From: Streptomyces typhae
GTDB taxonomy: Bacteria > Actinomycetota > Actinomycetes > Streptomycetales > Streptomycetaceae
Assembly (NCBI RefSeq): GCF_009755605.1
Contig: NZ_WPNZ01000008.1
Coordinates: 62,001-126,000 of the forward strand
Direction of reading: 5' to 3'
Length of the DNA stretch: 64,000 nt
The notes under the pieces were generated by a model. The model searched no databases and was not told the DNA's origin. It saw only the letters and a list, made by a program, of their open reading frames with translations. Below, in pieces: positions 16,310 through 24,950 of the stretch. The translations under genes were made by a program, and so were the position numbers. The first letter of the stretch is position 1. Every line of letters starts with the position of its first letter.

Positions 16310-18634
16310 ATGCCGCATCCGCCCCGCCGCCGCACCGTCCTGACGGCCGCCCTCACCGGCGCGGCCGGTGCCGCCGCGGCCTGTTCGGCCTGTTCGCCCG
16401 AGCCGTCGCGCGGCGCGCCGGGGGCGGCGGCCGGGGCGCCGGACCGGGCGCGCACGGGCCACGACGCCGCCGCCGCGGCCACCGCCGCCGCCCGGCGGCT
16501 GCTCCCCGACCACGGGGACCAGATCACGTTCAGGACCGTGCGGGGCGAGGGCGACACCTTCCGGGTGTCGGGGCGGGCCGGACGCGTCCTCGTCACGGGC
16601 CCCACCGCCGCCGTCCAGCTCACCGGCCTGCGCCACTACCTCAAGCACGCCGCGCACGCCACCCTCACCTGGGCGGGCGACCAGGTGGACCTGCCCGCGG
16701 TCCTGCCCGCCCCGGGCCCGCCCGTGCGCAGACGCGCGAACGTCCCGCACCGCTTCGTCCTCAACGACACCAACGACGGCTACACCAACGCGTACGCCGA
16801 CTGGGACTACTGGGAGCGCGAACTCGACGTCCTCGCGCTGCACGGCTACAACGAGGTCCTCGTGTACGCCGGCGCCGACGCCGTCTACCACCGCCTCTTC
16901 CAGGAGTTCGGGTACGGCGACGAGGAACTGCGGGCCTGGGTGCCGGGGCCCGCGCACCAGCCGTGGTGGCTGCTCCAGAACATGCAGAACACGCAGAACT
17001 CGCAGGACTTGCAGAACTTGCAGGACTTGTCGGCGTGCCCGCACCCCTTGTCCCGGCAACTGCTCGACAAGCGCGCCCGCCTGGGCCGCCGCATCGCCGA
17101 CCGGGTGCGCGAGCTGGGCATGACACCTGTGTTCCCGGGCTACTTCGGCACCGTCCCGGACGGTTTCGCGGGGCGCAATCCCGGGGCGCGGACCGTGCCG
17201 CAGGGCACCTGGACGGGGCTCGCGCGCCCGGACTGGCTGGACCCGCGAACCGAGGCGTTCGCCCGTGTCGCCGCCGCGTTCTACCGGGTGCAGGACGAGC
17301 TGTTCGGGCCCTCGACGATGTACAAGATGGATCTGCTGCACGAGGGCGGCAAGCCCGGTGACGTACCGGTCGGGGACGCGGCGAAAGCCGTCGAGAAGGC
17401 CCTGCGGACCGCGCACCCGGACGCCGTCTGGGTGATCCTCGGCTGGCAGCACAATCCTCCGAAGGCCCTCGTCGACGCCGTCGACACCTCCCGCATGCTC
17501 GTCGTCGACGGCCTCTCCGACCGCTACCCGACGGTCACCGACCGGGAGTCCGACTGGGGCTCCACGCCGTACGCCTTCGGGTCGATCTGGAACTTCGGCG
17601 GGCACACGGCCCTCGGCGCGAACACCCCGGACTGGGCCGATCTGTACGAGAAGTGGCGCACCAAGGACGGCAGCACCCTGCGCGGCGTCGCGCTCATGCC
17701 GGAGGCCGCCGACAACAACCCGGCCGCCTTCGCGCTCTTCTCCGAACTGGCCTGGCGCGACGCCGAGTCGGACGGGCACCTCGACCTGAAGGCGTGGTTC
17801 GGCGACTGGGCCGTGGTGCGTTACGGCGGGACCGATACGCATGCCGGGGCCGCCTGGGACGTACTGCGCCGCACCGTCTACGGCACCACCCGTGCCGACG
17901 AGTGGGCCGAGGGCGCCGACGGGCTCTTCGGTGCCCGGCCGGGGCTCGCCGTGCGGTCGGCCGCGTCCTGGTCGCCGAAGGAGCTGCGCTACGACCCGGC
18001 GGACTTCGAGCCCGCCCTCGACCACCTCCTCTCCGTACGGCGACAGCTGCGGAGGTCGTCCGCGTACCGCAGGGACCTGCTCGACGTGGCGCGGCAGGCC
18101 CTGTCCAACCGGAGCCGGGTCCTGCTGCCGCGCATCAAGGACGCCTACGACGCCCGGGACACCGGCCGCTTCGACGACCTCACCCGCACCTGGCTGCGCC
18201 TGCTCGACCTCCTCGACCGGCTCGTGGCCACCGACGCACGGCATCTGCTCGGCCGCCATCTCGCCGACGCCCGCGCCTGGGGCGCCGACGCCCGCGAACG
18301 GGACCGGCTCGGCCACGACCAGCTGTCGCTCCTCACCGTGTGGGGCCCGCGCGCCGGAGCCGAGAAAGGCCTCCGGGACTACGCGAACCGGGAGTGGGCG
18401 GGCCTGGTCGGCGGGCTCTACCGGCTGCGCTGGAAGACCTTCTTCGGCGCGCTGCGCGCCGCACTCGACGACAACGACCGCGAGGACGCCGACGTGGACG
18501 CCGACGTGGACATCGACTGGTTCGCCCTGGAGGACCGGTGGACGCGGAACCCGGGCCGCCTCGCCGTACGACCCACCGGAGACACGTACGCGATCGCGAA
18601 GCAGGTGCGTGACACGCTGGCCGAGAGCGGATGA
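16310..18634 (+). CDS. Alpha-N-acetylglucosaminidase-like lipoprotein (GH89)
   Basis: 774 residues from ATG at 16310 (GGAG upstream). 'MPHPPRRRTVLTAALTGAAG' followed by AAAACSACS is a twin-arginine signal ending in a lipobox-like cysteine. The order is that of NAGLU: N-terminal small domain (about 45-140), TIM barrel (about 145-480; 'VLNDTNDGYTNAYADWDYWE', 'LDVLALHGYNEVLVYAGADA') and helical C-terminal domain. Glu345 in 'MDLLHEGGKPGD' and Glu465 in 'ALMPEAADNNPA' are positioned as the two catalytic carboxylates of GH89. It should remove terminal alpha-GlcNAc from glycans outside the cell. A six-unit 9-bp repeat inserts a Gln/Asn/Leu run at about residues 223-240. Confidence 0.85.
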   Translation: MPHPPRRRTVLTAALTGAAGAAAACSACSPEPSRGAPGAAAGAPDRARTGHDAAAAATAAARRLLPDHGDQITFRTVRGEGDTFRVSGRAGRVLVTGPTAAVQLTGLRHYLKHAAHATLTWAGDQVDLPAVLPAPGPPVRRRANVPHRFVLNDTNDGYTNAYADWDYWERELDVLALHGYNEVLVYAGADAVYHRLFQEFGYGDEELRAWVPGPAHQPWWLLQNMQNTQNSQDLQNLQDLSACPHPLSRQLLDKRARLGRRIADRVRELGMTPVFPGYFGTVPDGFAGRNPGARTVPQGTWTGLARPDWLDPRTEAFARVAAAFYRVQDELFGPSTMYKMDLLHEGGKPGDVPVGDAAKAVEKALRTAHPDAVWVILGWQHNPPKALVDAVDTSRMLVVDGLSDRYPTVTDRESDWGSTPYAFGSIWNFGGHTALGANTPDWADLYEKWRTKDGSTLRGVALMPEAADNNPAAFALFSELAWRDAESDGHLDLKAWFGDWAVVRYGGTDTHAGAAWDVLRRTVYGTTRADEWAEGADGLFGARPGLAVRSAASWSPKELRYDPADFEPALDHLLSVRRQLRRSSAYRRDLLDVARQALSNRSRVLLPRIKDAYDARDTGRFDDLTRTWLRLLDLLDRLVATDARHLLGRHLADARAWGADARERDRLGHDQLSLLTVWGPRAGAEKGLRDYANREWAGLVGGLYRLRWKTFFGALRAALDDNDREDADVDADVDIDWFALEDRWTRNPGRLAVRPTGDTYAIAKQVRDTLAESG
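16976..17029 (+). repeat. 9-bp in-frame microsatellite in the GH89 gene
   Basis: Six units of CAGRACNNG encode a Gln-Asn/Asp-X run. It lies between 'PWWLL' and 'LSACPHPLSRQLL' in the barrel domain, probably a surface loop. The tract can change length without shifting the frame. Confidence 0.85.
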
Positions 18635-18735
18635 GGTGCCGGGCCCACGGCAGGACGGCGACGAACCGCCGCGGGCGCGACCCCCTCAGGGCCCGTGGGC
18701 CTGGTCAGTCCTCAACGCGACGGATCAGGCCGGGT

Positions 18736-19392
18736 TCAGCTCGGGTCCTCCCGCGGGCACTCCTTCCACTTCACGCGGTAGATGGTGCTGATGTCCCCGT
18801 CGGTGGAGTCCATCGTCATGAAGCTGGTCTTGTTGCGGTCGGAGCTGCCGAGGTCGACGCGCAGCTCGGTGTTGATGTTGAAGTTGCGCTGTTTGCCGCA
18901 GGGCGCCCAGACCAGCTGGGTGACCTCGGTCTCGTCGGTGGCCTGCCAGTTGTCGGCCACCGGGCCGCTGAAGACGTGCGACTTGGCGCCCGTGTCCGGG
19001 GAGCCCTGGAAGTAGTACGACGCCTTCTCGGTGCCCTTGGCGCCCCGTTCGAGGGAGGCGAAGCCGCGGTAGTCGGCACTCGCGATCGCGTAGGTGAAGC
19101 CGTGCGGCACGTACACCTTCAGGCTGAGCTGACAGTTCTTCCGGAACGCGGTGGGCGAGGAGTTGCCGCCCGCCTGTGCCAGATAGTCGCTGTAGGTCAC
19201 GGTGAAGGCCGTGTTGTCGTCCGAGACGGAGACGGCGGCGGTGCCTCTGGGGCAGCCCGATCCGTTCACGGTGGCAACTTCGATCACAATCTTGTCCGGC
19301 GGCGGATCGGCGATCTCCGACGGATCCTGCGCGGGCAGTCCCGCGGCGAGCAGGACGGCGAGCGAGCCGCCTGCCAGGAGTGCAGCGGTCAT
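18736..19392 (-). CDS. Secreted DUF4360 protein
   Basis: 218 residues from ATG at 19392 (GGGAGA upstream). The N-terminus 'MTAALLAGGSLAVLLAAGLP' is a Sec-type signal peptide. The mature part has the DUF4360 pattern: 'VNGSGCPRGTAAVSVSDDNT', 'AFTVTYSDYLAQ', 'FRKNCQLSLKVYVPHGFTYA', 'RGFASLERGAKG', 'WAPCGKQRNFNINTELRV'. Four cysteines are positioned for two disulfides. The family is secreted, of unknown function, in actinomycetes and fungi. It lies between two secreted glycosidase genes on the other strand. Confidence 0.85.
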   Translation of the reverse strand: MTAALLAGGSLAVLLAAGLPAQDPSEIADPPPDKIVIEVATVNGSGCPRGTAAVSVSDDNTAFTVTYSDYLAQAGGNSSPTAFRKNCQLSLKVYVPHGFTYAIASADYRGFASLERGAKGTEKASYYFQGSPDTGAKSHVFSGPVADNWQATDETEVTQLVWAPCGKQRNFNINTELRVDLGSSDRNKTSFMTMDSTDGDISTIYRVKWKECPREDPS

Positions 19393-19690
19393 GGTTCTCC
19401 CATTCGTTGCTCGGCTCACGACGGCATCCGCGCAGGGCGGACCGAGGTGAGGTGGGGGATACAGCTGTGCTGGGAGGAACTGACTCAGCCCTCGCCCGCG
19501 GTGATGAGCGGGCCCGCGAGCGATGAGCGGAGGCTGAGGGTGCTGGGATAGTACGGACCAGCGTGAGCAGCGACTAGAGCGATGTCCGGCCATGTACGGG
19601 CGACGCCGCGCCCCCCGTGGGACCCCCGGGAAAGCCGTCGCGCCGCGGTACCGGTCCGCGCTCGACGGGTGTACGCCATCCCCAATCTCT

Positions 19691-19709
19691 GGTAGGAAAC
19701 CTTCCTAAC
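19691..19709. promoter_or_regulatory. CsnR-box-like palindrome upstream of chitosanase
   Basis: GGTAGGAAACCTTCCTAAC is a near-perfect palindrome (one mismatch) 40 bp upstream of the chitosanase start. It resembles the TTAGGAAA...TTTCCTAA operator reported for the ROK-family repressor CsnR at Streptomyces chitosanase genes. The identification is from memory of that motif and is an inference. No csnR gene is in the window. Confidence 0.7.
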
Positions 19710-19748
19710 AGACAGCGGAACACAGAACTCCCCCACCTGGAGGACCCG

Positions 19749-20612
19749 TTGTACGCTCCCCGCACCCCCCGCTCACGCACGTCACGACGTGCGGTCATCG
19801 GTCTGGTCGGCGCCGCCCTGATCGCCGGGCCGCTGGTGGTCACCCAGACCGCCGGCGCGGCCCCCGCGCCGAAGCCCGCGAGCGCCGCCCCCGGGCAGCT
19901 CGCCGCCGGGCTCGACGACCCGGCGAAGAAGGAGATCGCCATGAAGCTCGTCTCCAGCGCGGAGAACTCCTCATTGGACTGGAAGGCGCAGTACAAGTAC
20001 ATCGAGGACATAGACGACGAGCGCGGCTACACGGCGGGCATCATCGGCTTCTGTTCCGGCACCGGCGACATGCTCGACCTCGTCGAGCTGTACACCGAGC
20101 GCAAGCCCGGCAACGTCCTCGCGAAGTACCTGCCCGCGCTGCGCCGCGTCAACGGCACCCCCTCGCACGCGGGTCTCGACCCGAACTTCACCAAGGACTG
20201 GGCGAAGGCCGCACGGGACACCGACTTCCAGAAGGCGCAGAACGACGAGCGCGACCGGGTCTACTTCAACCCGGCCGTCAAGCAGGGCAAGGCCGACGGC
20301 ATCGGCACGCTCGGGCAGTTCACGTACTACGACGCGATCGTCATGCACGGCAACGGCGGCGACAGCACCAGCTTCAAGAACATCCGCAAGCGCGCCCTGA
20401 CCAAGGCCAAGCCCCCGGCGCAGGGCGGCGACGAGGTCAAGTACCTGCACGCCTTCCTCGACGCCCGGGTGTGGGCGATGAAGCAGGAGGCGGCCCACGA
20501 GGACACCAGCCGCGTGGACACCGCGCAGCGCGTGTTCCTCAACAAGAAGAACCTGAACCTGAACCCGCCGCTGGACTGGAAGGTGTACGGGGACTCGTTC
20601 CACATCGGGTGA
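19749..20612 (+). CDS. csnA: Secreted chitosanase, GH46
   Basis: 287 residues. The start is TTG at 19749, supported by TGGAGGA 6 bases upstream and the position of the signal; no ATG or GTG suits. 'TSRRAVIGLVGAALIAGPLV' is a twin-arginine signal. The mature domain has 'KKEIAMKLVSSAENSSLDW' and 'YIEDIDDERGYTAGIIGF'. Glu72 and Asp90 are 18 residues apart, as are Glu22 and Asp40 of the N174 enzyme, the acid and base of GH46. It endo-hydrolyses chitosan outside the cell. A CsnR-like box precedes it, so induction by glucosamine oligomers is likely. Confidence 0.92.
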   Translation: MYAPRTPRSRTSRRAVIGLVGAALIAGPLVVTQTAGAAPAPKPASAAPGQLAAGLDDPAKKEIAMKLVSSAENSSLDWKAQYKYIEDIDDERGYTAGIIGFCSGTGDMLDLVELYTERKPGNVLAKYLPALRRVNGTPSHAGLDPNFTKDWAKAARDTDFQKAQNDERDRVYFNPAVKQGKADGIGTLGQFTYYDAIVMHGNGGDSTSFKNIRKRALTKAKPPAQGGDEVKYLHAFLDARVWAMKQEAAHEDTSRVDTAQRVFLNKKNLNLNPPLDWKVYGDSFHIG

Positions 20613-20719
20613 CGGCCCGCTCCCCCTGGCCCCCTAGGGGCCGCATCGGGGTGATCCCCGCCTCCGTGCGGCCCGTCGGGAGGATGTGACGGACGGGGCG
20701 GCCGAGCCAGGATCTTCGC

Positions 20720-22252
20720 ATGACGAAGCCCAAGCGCCTTACGCCGAAGGCCAAGCGCCATCGCACCGCGCTCCTGCTCGCCGCCTCGGCCGCCGTCCTC
20801 GGCGGCCTCGTCCCGCCCGCCACCGCGACGGCCGCGCCCGCCACCGGGACGGCCGCGCTCGACTGGCGGCCGTGCGCCGGAGGGGGCGGCGGCGGGGGCC
20901 GGGCGCTCGACGCGCGGCAGGAGTGCGCCACCGTCGAGGTCCCCGTGGACCACGCCGACCCCGGCGGCGCGCGGACCACGATCGCCGTCTCCCGCATCCC
21001 CGCCGAGAAGCCCTCGGCCCGCCGGGGCGTGCTGCTCCTGGCCCCCGGCGGCCCCGGCGGTTCAGGTCTGGACAACCCGTCCGGCAAGGGGCAGCGGCTC
21101 CCCCAGGAGATCCGCGACCGCTACGACCTCATCGGCATCGACCCGCGCGGCATGGGGCGCTCCGCCCCCGTCGACTGCGGCTTCGACCCCGCCGACCTCG
21201 GCACGTCGAAGCAGCGGCCCTGGCCCGCCGCCGACGGATCGGTCACCGCCACCATGGAGACGGCGCGCCGCATGTCCGCCGCCTGCGCCCGCCACGGCGG
21301 CGACCTGATCCGCCACATCAGCACCGCGAACAACGCCCGTGACCTCGACCTCGTCCGGGCGGCGCTCGGCGAGCGGAAACTCTCCGTGTGGGCGGTGTCG
21401 TACGGGACCTACGCGACCGCCGTCTACGCGCAGTTGTTCCCGCACCGCACCGACCGCGTCGTCCTCGACAGCGTCGACGACCCCGACCCGGAGCGGGTCG
21501 GCAGGGGCTGGCTCGCCGCGCACGAGCGGGGCGTGGAGGACGCCTTCCCCGAGTTCGCCGCGTGGGCGTCCGCCCCCGGCACGGCCGATCGCCTCGCCGG
21601 GACGCCGGCCGGGGTGCGCGCCCTGGTCCTCGGGCTCGCCGCCCGTCTCGACCGCGCGCCGATCCCGTGGCCGGGCGCGAACCCCGCCGAGCTGAACGGC
21701 GACGTCCTGCGCCAGTCCGTGCTGACCGCGCTGTACGACCCCGACGACTTCCCCCGGCTCGCCGAGCTGATCCGGGCCGCCCGGGAGGGCAGGACTCCGC
21801 CCGCGCCGCCGTCCCCGCCCGCGGCGGTCCTGCGGAACTCCGTGACCGTCGGCGCCGGGACGCTCTGCAACGACATCGCCTGGCCGAGGTCGGCCGCCGT
21901 GTACGCGAAGGGGGTCGCCGCGAGCCGCGCCGCGTTCCCGCTGACCGCGGGCATGCCGCGGAACGCGATGCTGTGCGCGGCCTGGCCCTACCGGCCCCAG
22001 GAGGCACCCGTGCGCATCACGGACGACGGTCCCTCCAACGTCCTCCTCGTCCAGAACGAACGCGACCCCGCGACGCCCCTCGCCGGTGCCCGCAGGATGC
22101 GCGAGGCGCTCGGCGACCGGGCCAGGATGGTGGTCGTGGACGCCACGGGCCACGACTCCTACCTGGACAACGGCAACGCCTGCGGCGACCGGACGGTCAG
22201 CCGCTTCCTGGCGACGGGCGAGCGGCCCGCCGGGGACACGTACTGCGGCTAG
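20720..22252 (+). CDS. Secreted alpha/beta-hydrolase peptidase, S33 family (Slp-like)
   Basis: 510 residues with a Sec signal ('RTALLLAASAAVLGGLVPPA'). 'LLLAPGGPGGSG' is the oxyanion-hole segment, 'SVWAVSYGTYATAVYAQLFP' holds the nucleophile Ser, and 'LLVQNERDPATPLAGA' and 'VVDATGHDSYLDNGNAC' supply Asp and His. The TAP-like C-terminal domain ends with paired cysteines (CGD...YCG). This is the tripeptidyl-aminopeptidase-like group of Streptomyces (SlpD/SlpE type), which trims peptides outside the cell. A Gly run at about residues 56-62 interrupts 'WRPCAG' and the following 'ARQECATVEVP'. Confidence 0.88.
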   Translation: MTKPKRLTPKAKRHRTALLLAASAAVLGGLVPPATATAAPATGTAALDWRPCAGGGGGGGRALDARQECATVEVPVDHADPGGARTTIAVSRIPAEKPSARRGVLLLAPGGPGGSGLDNPSGKGQRLPQEIRDRYDLIGIDPRGMGRSAPVDCGFDPADLGTSKQRPWPAADGSVTATMETARRMSAACARHGGDLIRHISTANNARDLDLVRAALGERKLSVWAVSYGTYATAVYAQLFPHRTDRVVLDSVDDPDPERVGRGWLAAHERGVEDAFPEFAAWASAPGTADRLAGTPAGVRALVLGLAARLDRAPIPWPGANPAELNGDVLRQSVLTALYDPDDFPRLAELIRAAREGRTPPAPPSPPAAVLRNSVTVGAGTLCNDIAWPRSAAVYAKGVAASRAAFPLTAGMPRNAMLCAAWPYRPQEAPVRITDDGPSNVLLVQNERDPATPLAGARRMREALGDRARMVVVDATGHDSYLDNGNACGDRTVSRFLATGERPAGDTYCG

Positions 22253-22269
22253 AAACCCCGCCGGGGGCG

Positions 22270-22307
22270 CGCGGCCCCGGACACCTCGGAGGGTGACCGG
22301 GGCCGCG
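22270..22307. terminator. Stem-loop terminator after S33 peptidase gene
   Basis: CGCGGCCCCGG (22270-22280) pairs with CCGGGGCCGCG (22297-22307), an 11-bp perfect stem 18 bases after the stop. The right arm also begins a 20-bp direct repeat (22300-22319 and 22324-22343). Confidence 0.65.
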
Positions 22308-22405
22308 GGACGGTGCGTGACCAGGGCCGCGGGACGGTGCGTGGCCGCGGGCCCCGGCCGGAAACCTGTTGCCGCGCCGCCTCCCCGCCCCCTACGTTCG
22401 CGGGC

Positions 22406-23260
22406 ATGACCGCCTACGTACTGGTGCACGGCAGTCACGGCTCGGGGGCCTTCTGGGCGCCGATCGCCCGCGAACTGGCCCTGCGTGAACACCACGTCGT
22501 CGCGGTGGACCAGCCGTGGCACGGCACGGAGGCCCATCTGCCCACCGCCTACCAGACCCAGGACCTGTACGCGCTCGCGACCGAGCCGTCGCCGCTCGCC
22601 GGCATCGGCCTGGACGACTTCGAGCGGCGCGTCACCGGTGCGGTGCGCCGGGTCGCGCGGGCCGCGCCGGACGGGCGTGTGGTGCTCGTCGGCCACAGTA
22701 TGGGCGGCTGCTCCGTCAGCCGGGTGGCGAACGCCGTGCCCGAACTCCTCGCGCACCTGGTCTATATGACGGCGTGCTGCTTCAGTCCCGGCGTGCCGAG
22801 CATCGACGCCGTGATGACCAGGCCCGAGGCCGCCACCGCGGTCGTGCCCGCCGGGCAGGTCGTCGGCGATCCGCGGGAACTCGGGGTGCTGCGCCTCAAC
22901 TTCCGCAGCGAGGACCCCGAGGACCTCGCGGTGTTCAGGGAGATGTTCTGCGCCGACCACGCGGAACCCGATTTCCTGCGCGTTCTGGCCGGGCTCCAGC
23001 CGGACGAGGCCGTCGACGTGAACGGCGACCACGCCGTCGGCGAGATCGCGACCTGGGGCCGGATCCCGCGCACGTATCTGCGCTTCGGCGCGGACCGCCT
23101 GCTTCCCCCGGCGCTCCAGGACCTCATGATCCGCCTGGCGGACGAGCGGACCCCCGACAACCCCTTCCGGGTCCGGGACTTCCCCGCGGCGCCCCACATG
23201 GGGCCGCGGGACCCGGACCCGGTCGTGGCGGCGCTGACCGGCCTCGACGACGGGCCCTAG
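22406..23260 (+). CDS. Alpha/beta hydrolase
   Basis: 284 residues from ATG at 22406. 'YVLVHGSHGSGAFWAPIARE' gives the HG oxyanion motif, 'VVLVGHSMGGCSVSRVAN' the nucleophile elbow GHSMG, and 'AAPHMGPRDPDPV' the catalytic His near the C-terminus. The layout resembles plant-type methylesterase/EST C-like hydrolases. It has no signal peptide. It overlaps the convergent permease gene by 4 bp. The substrate is unknown. Confidence 0.85.
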   Translation: MTAYVLVHGSHGSGAFWAPIARELALREHHVVAVDQPWHGTEAHLPTAYQTQDLYALATEPSPLAGIGLDDFERRVTGAVRRVARAAPDGRVVLVGHSMGGCSVSRVANAVPELLAHLVYMTACCFSPGVPSIDAVMTRPEAATAVVPAGQVVGDPRELGVLRLNFRSEDPEDLAVFREMFCADHAEPDFLRVLAGLQPDEAVDVNGDHAVGEIATWGRIPRTYLRFGADRLLPPALQDLMIRLADERTPDNPFRVRDFPAAPHMGPRDPDPVVAALTGLDDGP

Positions 23261-24720
23261 TGTGCCGCTGCCTGTTTCGGGACGCGGCTCTCGGAGATCT
23301 CCCCGCCCGGTTCCATCGGGGCGGTGACCTCGTCGTCCTCGCGGTGCCTGCCGGTGTGGTTGAACAGCAGATTCAGGACGACCGCGGCGACGCAGCCGGT
23401 GGAGATGCCCGAGTCCAGGATGATCTTCGCGGTCTCCGGGAAGGCGTGGTAGAACGCCGGCGCGGAGATGGGGATCAGGCCGACCGCGAGCGAGACGGCC
23501 ACGATCAGGACGTTGTTGTCCCGGTCGAGTCCCGCCTTGACCAGGGTCTGGATGCCGCTCGCGGCGACCGAGCCGAACAGGACGACGCCCGCGCCGCCGA
23601 GCACCGGGCGCGGCACGACCGCGATGAGCGAGGCGGCCATCGGGCACAGGCCCATCAGGACGAGGAAGCCGCCACCGGTGGCGACGACGTACCGGCTGCG
23701 GATCCGCGTCATCGCGACGAGGCCGATGTTCTGCGCGAAGGCGCTGCACATGAAGCCGTTGAAGAGCGGGCTGACGGCGGAGCCGAGGGTGTCGGCGCGC
23801 AGGCCCGCGGCGATGGTCTTCTCGTCGGCGGGGCGGTCCACGATCTCGCCGAGGGCGAGCATGTCGGCCGTCGACTCGGTCATGGAGACGACCATGACGA
23901 CGCAGAGGGAGACGATCGCGGCGGCGGCGAACTGCGGTGCGCCGAAGTGGAACGGCGTCGGGAACCCGACCACGTCCGCGTCCGCGACCGGGCCGAAGTC
24001 CGTGACGTCGAAGGGGATCGCGACCAGCGTGCCGAGCACCAGGCCGAGCAGTACGGCGATCTGCTTCACGAAGCCGCGCGTGAAGCGGCGGAGCAGCAGC
24101 ACGATGAGGAGCGTGATGCCCGCGAGGGACAGGTACTTCGTCGAGCCGTAGTCGTCGGCCCCCGGGTTGGGGCCCTGCATCCAGCCGAAGGCGACCGGCA
24201 TCAGGGATATGCCTATGAGGGTGATGACCGTGCCCGTGACGACGGGCGGGAAGAAGCGGACCATCTTCGAGAAGAACGGGGCCGCGACGAAGCCGAGCAG
24301 CCCCGCCACGATCACCGCGCCGAAGATGATCGGCAGCGCGTCGTCCTTGTCCTTGGTGGAGTCGACGACCGCGAGCATGGGCGCGACACCGGCGAAGGTG
24401 ACACCGTTGACGAACGGGAGCCGGGCGCCGATCTTCCAGACGCCGAGCGTCTGGAGGAAGGTCGCGAGTCCGGCCGTGAACAGACAGGCGCCGGTGAGGA
24501 AGGTGAGTTCCTTCGGCGAGAGGCCGACCGCCGCGCCCACGATGAGCGGCGGTGCGACGACGCCCGCGTACATGGCGGCGACGTGCTGGAGGCCGGTGGT
24601 GGCCATCTTCAGGGGCGGCAGCTTCTCGTCGACGGGATGCAACGTCCCCTCGCGGTGCGCGGACCCTTCGGGATCGGGGGTGGTGGTGCCTTGCTTGGTG
24701 AACCTGGGCTCGGTCGCCAC
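23257..24720 (-). CDS. NCS2 xanthine/urate-type permease (distal copy)
   Basis: 487 residues from GTG at 24720 with GGAGGAG upstream. Twelve or more membrane segments begin at about residue 40 ('HVAAMYAGVVAPPLIVGAAV'). NCS2 signatures include 'LPFVNGVTFAGVAPMLAVV', 'MVVSMTESTADMLALGEIVD' and 'NGFMCSAFAQNIGLVAMTRI' (the Q.NxGxxxxT motif). It is last in the urate-pathway run, behind a 230-bp gap holding three stem-loops, so it may be separately expressed. It should import a purine such as xanthine, guanine or urate with protons. Confidence 0.88.
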   Translation of the reverse strand: MATEPRFTKQGTTTPDPEGSAHREGTLHPVDEKLPPLKMATTGLQHVAAMYAGVVAPPLIVGAAVGLSPKELTFLTGACLFTAGLATFLQTLGVWKIGARLPFVNGVTFAGVAPMLAVVDSTKDKDDALPIIFGAVIVAGLLGFVAAPFFSKMVRFFPPVVTGTVITLIGISLMPVAFGWMQGPNPGADDYGSTKYLSLAGITLLIVLLLRRFTRGFVKQIAVLLGLVLGTLVAIPFDVTDFGPVADADVVGFPTPFHFGAPQFAAAAIVSLCVVMVVSMTESTADMLALGEIVDRPADEKTIAAGLRADTLGSAVSPLFNGFMCSAFAQNIGLVAMTRIRSRYVVATGGGFLVLMGLCPMAASLIAVVPRPVLGGAGVVLFGSVAASGIQTLVKAGLDRDNNVLIVAVSLAVGLIPISAPAFYHAFPETAKIILDSGISTGCVAAVVLNLLFNHTGRHREDDEVTAPMEPGGEISESRVPKQAAAH

Positions 24721-24840
24721 TGCGGCTCCTCCGGTTGTTTTCCTGTGCCGGCCGCTGACCGGCACGCGCTTCTGGGAGGTGGTGCGTGATGCAAGGACTT
24801 GCTCGGTATGGAGTTGTTCTGCGCCCAGGTAGTGCTGACC

Positions 24841-24941
24841 GCCCCGGGCACGTGAGGCTTTGGGCCACGTGCCCGGGGCGGCACCCGAGCAGCCCGCTCG
24901 GCTGCTCGGGTCCGGTCGGGGGCCGTCCCCCCCGACCGGAC
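24841..24941. terminator. Three consecutive perfect stem-loops
   Basis: Arm pairs are GCCCCGGGCACGTG (24841-24854) with CACGTGCCCGGGGC (24866-24879), 14 bp; ACCCGAGCAGC (24883-24893) with GCTGCTCGGGT (24901-24911), 11 bp; and GTCCGGTCGGGGG (24910-24922) with CCCCCGACCGGAC (24929-24941), 13 bp. Together they fill the space between the deaminase stop (24951) and the permease promoter region. They probably form a strong terminator or processing block; three in a row is more than termination needs. Confidence 0.7.
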
Positions 24942-24950
24942 GTCCAGGGG

